Shown piece by piece: positions 28,198 through 33,586 of a DNA stretch of 33,586 nucleotides. The stretch covers positions 1 through 33,586 of the forward strand of contig JAEESG010000007.1 of the NCBI GenBank assembly GCA_016286245.1, in the 5' to 3' direction. The notes below the pieces were generated by a model. It saw nothing but the letters and a program-made list of their open reading frames with translations, did not search any database and had not been told where the DNA came from. Position 1 is the first letter of the stretch; each line of letters starts with the position of its first letter. The translations under genes and the position numbers were made by a program. Source of the stretch: Clostridiales bacterium. GTDB taxonomy: Bacteria; Bacillota; Clostridia; Oscillospirales; CAG-382.

Positions 28198-29020
28198 TAT
28201 AATATTTATCCGCCCTTTCGTTAAGCTCCGACGCAAAGAGAAAGTATCCGAGATACGAAAATCCGCCCGCGCATTTGCGCGCCGTGTGCGCATAGTAAAA
28301 ATCGCGCTCGATATCTTCGCTGTCCAGAATCTTCATCGCCTCGTCCGCACACTCTTTTGTTCTCTTGTCCTCAGCGTCTTGTGCGTTGTAAAGCTGTGCA
28401 AGGTTAAGATACGACACCGCCTTGTCAAGCACGCAGTTTTGCGATTTGTGTTTGTCGAGAACACTTATCGCGGCTTTGTAGTATTTTTCCGCGTCTTCAA
28501 AGTCGGACGTCCTGTCGTAAGCCGACGCCATGTTGTTGTAAAGGCTTGCAAAATGCTCGTCGTATGCGGGAATGCGCCGTGAATATATCCTGCACGCCTC
28601 CTTGTAGACTTCAAGCGCCTCACGGGGTTTGCCGAACTCGCAAAGCGCGGTCGCGGCGTTGATTAAGATCGTGCCGGTACTCACACTGTCGCCCGGCGCC
28701 GTTATTTTCAGCAGTTCAAAGCACCTGTCGACCGCCTTTATTCCGTTCTGCGCGTCGCCGGACATACGAAAGCAGCCGATAATCTCGTTTACGGCGGAAA
28801 GCTCGCCTTCGTAATCGCAGAGCGATTCCGCTTCGTTTATGTATTCCTCGAGCACCTTTTTTACCTGCGCAAAATTTTCCCTCGAATAAAGCCTGTCGAT
28901 TTGAGAAAGCATTTCGTTAATTTTTATGCGCCCCTTGACCTCGGGACGATCGGGCTTTTGCTTGTAAAAATCAAAATCGAAAGCGCAGCACAGCTCTTTG
29001 TAATCTTCGTCTTTAAGCAT
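28184..29020 (-). CDS. Tetratricopeptide-repeat protein
   Basis: Tandem TPR helices (ASLYNNMASAYDRTSDFEDAEKYYKAAISVLDKH; AVSYLNLAQLYNAQDAEDKRTKECADEAMKIL); overlaps the DUF4037 start by 14 nt. Start could be 29032. Confidence 0.82.
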   Translation of the reverse strand: MLKDEDYKELCCAFDFDFYKQKPDRPEVKGRIKINEMLSQIDRLYSRENFAQVKKVLEEYINEAESLCDYEGELSAVNEIIGCFRMSGDAQNGIKAVDRCFELLKITAPGDSVSTGTILINAATALCEFGKPREALEVYKEACRIYSRRIPAYDEHFASLYNNMASAYDRTSDFEDAEKYYKAAISVLDKHKSQNCVLDKAVSYLNLAQLYNAQDAEDKRTKECADEAMKILDSEDIERDFYYAHTARKCAGGFSYLGYFLFASELNERADKYYNERS

Positions 29021-29058
29021 ATTTTTCTCCATCTTTTGACACGTATTTTTACACTTAA

Positions 29059-29087
29059 ATTATATACTTTCGGGCACATTTTGTCAA
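29059..29087 (-). promoter_or_regulatory. Sigma-A promoter for the TPR-DUF4037 operon
   Basis: Minus strand TTGACA, 17 nt, TATAAT. Confidence 0.8.
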
Positions 29088-29146
29088 CGACGCGAAAGAC
29101 GTTTATGTGCAAATTTGACAAAAAAACATTTTTTTCTGTTTAGTAC

Positions 29147-29175
29147 TTTACAAATTATAAATACGGTGATATAAT
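29147..29175 (+). promoter_or_regulatory. Sigma-A promoter for pyrR-uraA
   Basis: TTTACA (29147-29152), 17 nt, TATAAT (29170-29175). Confidence 0.8.
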
Positions 29176-29181
29176 ATTTTC

Positions 29182-29278
29182 AGAGTAAAAAATCCTTTAA
29201 TTCGGTACGAGATGCCGGCAAGGTAAAATAAACTTTTGGAAAAGGTTATGCCCTGTCGGTAGACGGGGCATTTTTTTG
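29182..29278 (+). ncRNA. PyrR-type attenuator leader
   Basis: Lies between the promoter and pyrR; GCCGGCAAGGUA loosely matches the PyrR-binding consensus (UCCNGNGAGGYU); terminator TGCCCTGTC-GGTA-GACGGGGCATTTTTTT at 29249-29277; alternative pairing TGCCGGCA:TGTCGGTA. Confidence 0.65.
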
Positions 29279-29310
29279 CGGAAAAACCCGGAAGCGAGGG
29301 GGTAATTTAT

Positions 29311-29859
29311 ATGGCTGACGTAAACGAAAAGCTGATTATGGACGAAAACAGCGTAAACAGAACGCTCTTGCGACTCGCCCACGAAATAATAGAAAACAAC
29401 CCCGACGAAAAGACGCTGTATCTCGTTGGTATACGTACAAGAGGCATGCCGATTGCAGAAATTTTAGCGAAGAATATCGAAAAATTCTCCGACGTAAGAG
29501 TAGAACTCGGTGAACTCGACATAACGCTGTATCGCGACGACCTCGTGCAGAAAAGCGAACAGCCGACCGTAGTGCCGCCGGAGTTTTCGTTTGACGTTAC
29601 GGGAAAGACGATAGTCCTTGTGGACGACGTAATTTATACGGGACGCACGGCGCGCGCCGCGATAGACGCGGTTATATCCGCCGGAAGACCGGCAAGAATA
29701 AAGCTGTGCGTGCTTGTCGACCGCGGACACAGAGAAATTCCCATACGCGGAGACTATATAGGAAAGAACATGCCGACGTCGCATAAGGAAATAGTAAGCG
29801 TAAGAATGCCGAGCGTCGACGGATGTATGGAAGTAGTTATCCTGCACCCGCATGAATGA
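29311..29859 (+). CDS. pyrR: Bifunctional pyr operon regulator/uracil phosphoribosyltransferase PyrR
   Basis: LVGIRTRGMPIAEILAKNI; TIVLVDDVIYTGRTARAAIDAV PRPP loop; LVDRGHREIPIRGDYIGKNMPTS. Confidence 0.96.
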   Translation: MADVNEKLIMDENSVNRTLLRLAHEIIENNPDEKTLYLVGIRTRGMPIAEILAKNIEKFSDVRVELGELDITLYRDDLVQKSEQPTVVPPEFSFDVTGKTIVLVDDVIYTGRTARAAIDAVISAGRPARIKLCVLVDRGHREIPIRGDYIGKNMPTSHKEIVSVRMPSVDGCMEVVILHPHE

Positions 29860-29914
29860 AAAAGTATTTTACGGCGGGAAAGCCGTTAAATAAAAAATAG
29901 GAGGATAAAAAATC

Positions 29915-31249
29915 ATGAAACTCGTATACGGAGTAAAAGACAAACCAAAATTCGCGCAGTTAATCGTGTTTGCATTCCAGCAGCTGCTCGCAATTCTCGC
30001 GGCAACAATCGCCGTACCTATGATAGTGGGCAACGGCATGAGCCAGTCCGCCGCACTTTTCGGAGCAGGCGTCGGCACAATAGTTTATTTGCTGTTCACT
30101 AAATTCAGAAGCCCCGTGTTCCTCGGCTCGTCCTTTGCGTTCCTTGGCTCAATGTTTGCTGCCTTCGCAGGCGCTGTAAGCGTTGAAGCGGGATATGCGG
30201 GACTCATAATCGGCGCAGTATTTGCAGGTCTTGTATATGTAATCATAGCTCTCGTAGTAAAATTCGGAGGCGTTAAATGGATAAACAAGCTTATGCCTCC
30301 CGTTGTAATCGGTCCTACGGTTGCAATAATCGGTTTGTCGCTCGCAGGAAACGCTGTAGGCGACGCGCTCACGTTTGCGGAAAATAACGGCGGCGTATAT
30401 ATGATGAATACACACGGCTGGGTTGGATTCATCTGCGCGCTCGTAACGCTTGCGGTTGTAATGCTCTGCTCGGTATACGGCAAGAAAATGACGAAATTAA
30501 TTCCGTTTGTAATAGGTATTCTTGCAGGATACGTTGTAGCGACACTCTTTACGCTTATCGGTAACGCAACGGGCAACGACGCTCTTAAAATCGTTGACTG
30601 GTCGGTATTCCAGAATATGCAGTGGGTTCCCGACTTTACGTTCTTAAAGGCGTTCAAGGGACTTTCCGCGGTAGACGGAAAATACATAGCAACGCTTGCC
30701 GTTGCATACGTTCCGGTTGCATTCGTTGTATTTGCAGAACATATAGCAGACCATAAGAACCTTTCATCCATAATAGACCATGAACTCCTCGAGGATCCCG
30801 GACTCCACCGTACACTCCTCGGCGACGGCGTAGGAAGCATGGCGGGCGCGTTCTTCGGCGGATGCCCGAACACGACCTACGGTGAATCGGTAGGCTGCGT
30901 TGCCATCACCGGAAACGCATCGGTTATCACGATTTTCTGCACCGCAATCATGGCGATAATCGCTTCGTTCCTCGCACCGTTCGTAGCATTCCTCGCTACG
31001 ATTCCGAGCTGCGTAATGGGCGGCGTATGCATTACGCTTTACGGTTTCATCGCAGTATCCGGTCTTAAGATGCTCCAGAAGGTTGACCTCGGCGAAAACA
31101 ATAACCTGTTTGTTGTATCCGTAATCCTTATTGCAGGTATCGGCGGTATGACGCTCGGTATCGGCGCCGTAACGCTTACGGAGGTTGCATGTGCGCTTAT
31201 CCTCGGTATCCTTGCAAACCTCATGCTCGGCGGCAAAAAGAAAGAGTAA
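29915..31249 (+). CDS. uraA: NCS2-family uracil permease
   Basis: QQLLAILAATIAVPMIVG; FVVFAEHIADHKNLSSIID; FFGGCPNTTYGESVGCVAITG. Confidence 0.93.
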   Translation: MKLVYGVKDKPKFAQLIVFAFQQLLAILAATIAVPMIVGNGMSQSAALFGAGVGTIVYLLFTKFRSPVFLGSSFAFLGSMFAAFAGAVSVEAGYAGLIIGAVFAGLVYVIIALVVKFGGVKWINKLMPPVVIGPTVAIIGLSLAGNAVGDALTFAENNGGVYMMNTHGWVGFICALVTLAVVMLCSVYGKKMTKLIPFVIGILAGYVVATLFTLIGNATGNDALKIVDWSVFQNMQWVPDFTFLKAFKGLSAVDGKYIATLAVAYVPVAFVVFAEHIADHKNLSSIIDHELLEDPGLHRTLLGDGVGSMAGAFFGGCPNTTYGESVGCVAITGNASVITIFCTAIMAIIASFLAPFVAFLATIPSCVMGGVCITLYGFIAVSGLKMLQKVDLGENNNLFVVSVILIAGIGGMTLGIGAVTLTEVACALILGILANLMLGGKKKE

Positions 31250-31268
31250 GCCTTGAGTTGATATAAAT

Positions 31269-31309
31269 AAAAAATATGCCGTAACCGAAAGGCTGCGGCA
31301 TATTTTTTG
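31269..31309. terminator. Bidirectional terminator between uraA and the pdxY-like gene
   Basis: AAAATATGCCGTAACC-GAAA-GGCTGCGGCATATTTTTT. Confidence 0.87.
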
Positions 31310-31319
31310 CTGTTTATTA

Positions 31320-32183
31320 TTATTTGTCAAGTAAATGAAGTAAACCCTCAAACGCAAGCCCCTCTCGAAGCGGGGTTTTTTGCTTTTCGGTAAAGACGGT
31401 GGATATGTAAATAAATTCACACGCCTTTTGCACCGCAAAATCAAGCGTTTTTGCATTCATGATTTCCGAAAGAACGATCGACGCGAAAATGTCTCCCGAG
31501 CCGGGATATTCGCGTGCCGCGCGCTTTGAAAAATATGAGCCGTATTTTTCGCCTTCAAGATAAACCGCGCCTATGCAGTCGTTTGAAGCAACGCCCGTGA
31601 TTATTACGGTTTTCGGCCCGAGCGCACGCAGAGGGGAAAGCATCTGCGTTATTTCGGGAACGCCAAAATCGTCCTTGTAGGGAATGCCGAGTAAAAGGCA
31701 CGCTTCCGTAACGTTCGGCGTTATGACGTCGGCACGCCGCACGAGTTTTTTCATACTATCGCACATTTTTTCGGTGTACGTCTTGTACTTCTGTCCGTTG
31801 TCGCCCATTACGGGGTCGACGAAAAGCAGACATTTTTCGTTTTTGCCCTTGCAGTAATCAAAAAATTCATTTACCGTTTCAATTTGCTTTTCGTTGCCGA
31901 GAAAGCCCGAATATACCGCGTCAAACGATAAACCGATACTTTTCCAGTGGCTTATTATTTTTTTCATTTCGGACGAAAGGTCCAGAAATGAAAAGTCGGA
32001 AAAGCCGTCGGTCTGCGTTGAAAGAAGCGCGGAGGGCAGGGGAACCGCCTGGAGTCCCATGTGAGACAAAATTGGAATAAGGGCGGTCTGCGCGCACCGT
32101 CCTATGCAGGAAATATCATGCACCGCCGCTATTTTCGGCGGCGGTGTGCTGTTTTTTGAAATAATTTCAGTTTTGTTCGTCAT
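31320..32183 (-). CDS. pdxY: Pyridoxal/pyridoxamine kinase-like protein (ribokinase fold)
   Basis: [76 protein letters not shown]. Confidence 0.87.
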   Translation of the reverse strand: MTNKTEIISKNSTPPPKIAAVHDISCIGRCAQTALIPILSHMGLQAVPLPSALLSTQTDGFSDFSFLDLSSEMKKIISHWKSIGLSFDAVYSGFLGNEKQIETVNEFFDYCKGKNEKCLLFVDPVMGDNGQKYKTYTEKMCDSMKKLVRRADVITPNVTEACLLLGIPYKDDFGVPEITQMLSPLRALGPKTVIITGVASNDCIGAVYLEGEKYGSYFSKRAAREYPGSGDIFASIVLSEIMNAKTLDFAVQKACEFIYISTVFTEKQKTPLREGLAFEGLLHLLDK

Positions 32184-33585
32184 TTTTCTCCGGGATGTCG
32201 TTTTCGGCTGAATCGGTCTTATCCCTCTCGGATTCCTCCGCCTTTTTGCGTTTTATATTGTATTTTGAAACGTTTGCGTCCAAAAGCTCTGCTGCGGGAA
32301 TAACGTGGGGAACGTCTTCTTTTTCGACCGGAGCGGACTTTTTTGCGGCGTCGTTTTCGTCGGTGCTGTTCTGAATCTTTTGCTTCGCGATGTTTTCGAC
32401 TTCCTCAACGGTAGGCTCCGACGTCATTACAAGCCTGAACTGGTCTTCGTCCATAAGCTCGTGCGTGATGAGATATTCGGCGATGAAGGTGAGCTTGTTC
32501 ATGTTGTCCTTGAGTATCGTCTCGGTGCGCTTGTAAGCTTCGTCGATTATGCGGCGCACTTCGGCGTCGATTTCCGACGCGACCTTTTCGGAATAGTTTC
32601 TGTTGTGCGTAATACTCATGCCGAGGAATACTTCATCCTGGTTTTCGCCGTATACTATGGGACCTAAATTGTCGCTCATACCGTATTTCGTAACCATGCT
32701 TCTTGCAATGTCGGTTGCGCGCTGAATGTCGTTCGACGCGCCCGTCGATATGTCGTCAAGCGTCAGCTTTTCGGCAACGCGTCCGCCAAGCAGCGAAACG
32801 ATGCTCTCTTCCATTTCCTGCTTTGACAGATAATCCCTGTCCTCCTTGGGAAGATACAGCGTGTATCCGCCGGCACGTCCCGAAGGAATAATCGAAATCT
32901 GGTGGACTTCGTCGTGGCTTTTCAAGAAATAGGAGGCAACCGCGTGTCCCGCTTCATGATAAGCGGTAAGCTTTTTGCTCTTGTCTGAAATAACTTTTGA
33001 TTTTTTGTGCGGACCGACGATAACCTTTATCATCGCTTCCTCGATATCCTTCATGCCGATAAGACGCTTTGATTTTCTTGCGGCAAGAAGAGCCGCCTCG
33101 TTCAGGAGGTTTGCAAGGTCCGCGCCCGTAAAGCCGGCCGTGGTCTTTGCAATAACCGAAAGATCGACGTCCTTTTCAAGCGGCTTGTTGCGCGCGTGAA
33201 CTTTGAGAATTTCCTCTCTGCCCTTGATGTCGGGGTAGTTTACGGTAACCTGCCTGTCGAATCTTCCGGGGCGTAATAGCGCGGGGTCGAGAATGTCGGG
33301 GCGGTTTGTTGCGGCAATGACGATAATTCCGTCATTTTCGGCAAAGCCGTCCATTTCAACGAGAAGCTGATTCAACGTCTGTTCGCGCTCGTCATGTCCG
33401 CCGCCGAGACCTGCACCTCTGTGTCTGCCGACAGCGTCGATTTCATCGATAAAGATGATTGAGGGGGCATTCTTCTTTGCCTCGCCGAAAAGGTCTCTGA
33501 CTCTCGAAGCACCGACGCCGACGTACATTTCAACGAAATCGGAACCCGAAATTGAGAAGAACGGAACGCTTGCTTCGCCGGCAAC
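32167..33585 (-). CDS. ftsH: ATP-dependent zinc metalloprotease FtsH (5'-truncated by the window)
   Basis: AAA SRH region ([22 protein letters not shown]), HEAGH zinc site, frame open to the window edge ([32 protein letters not shown]). Confidence 0.97.
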   Translation of the reverse strand, partial: VAGEASVPFFSISGSDFVEMYVGVGASRVRDLFGEAKKNAPSIIFIDEIDAVGRHRGAGLGGGHDEREQTLNQLLVEMDGFAENDGIIVIAATNRPDILDPALLRPGRFDRQVTVNYPDIKGREEILKVHARNKPLEKDVDLSVIAKTTAGFTGADLANLLNEAALLAARKSKRLIGMKDIEEAMIKVIVGPHKKSKVISDKSKKLTAYHEAGHAVASYFLKSHDEVHQISIIPSGRAGGYTLYLPKEDRDYLSKQEMEESIVSLLGGRVAEKLTLDDISTGASNDIQRATDIARSMVTKYGMSDNLGPIVYGENQDEVFLGMSITHNRNYSEKVASEIDAEVRRIIDEAYKRTETILKDNMNKLTFIAEYLITHELMDEDQFRLVMTSEPTVEEVENIAKQKIQNSTDENDAAKKSAPVEKEDVPHVIPAAELLDANVSKYNIKRKKAEESERDKTDSAENDIPEKNDEQN

Positions 33586-33586
33586 T

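Noticed and set aside
29868-29889. Second attenuator between pyrR and uraA
   Set aside because: Only a short hairpin (ACGGC-GGGAAA-GCCGT) with no U-tract or PyrR-like site.

Overview
Chromosomal window from a low/mid-GC, spore-forming Firmicutes (Clostridia-like) genome, mostly housekeeping genes. + strand: DUF1850 protein and fused TRAP permease; metNIQ methionine importer; GH20 hexosaminidase-like protein; asnB; tmcAL; ruvC-darA-holB-ricT-truB-glyA-maf-acyl-CoA ligase; recD2; galE; BspA-like LRR protein; pyrR-uraA. - strand: spoVAD-spoVAE, several small membrane proteins, a TPR/DUF4037 pair, pdxY-like kinase and 5'-truncated ftsH. No rRNA, tRNA, CRISPR array, transposase or prophage was recognised. 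The strongest non-annotated signal is upstream of metN: a consensus promoter, a strong Shine-Dalgarno, a 32-codon Met-rich leader ORF (MQNEFRMMRMLCSRTDSMCGFILAPSDKQVLA), and a GCAA-tetraloop intrinsic terminator. Segments at the 3' end of the leader ORF are complementary to the terminator. This is the layout of a ribosome-mediated methionine attenuator, where Firmicutes usually use an S-box riboswitch or T-box. Secondary signals: a long imperfect inverted repeat that buries the SD and start codon of a small membrane-protein gene (21687-21753); a uORF with tandem Asn codons upstream of asnB, built over a dispersed palindromic repeat; a compact, divergent PyrR-type attenuator; and a translationally coupled TPR/nucleotidyltransferase-like gene pair. 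All calls come from reading the sequence; no database search or folding program was run.
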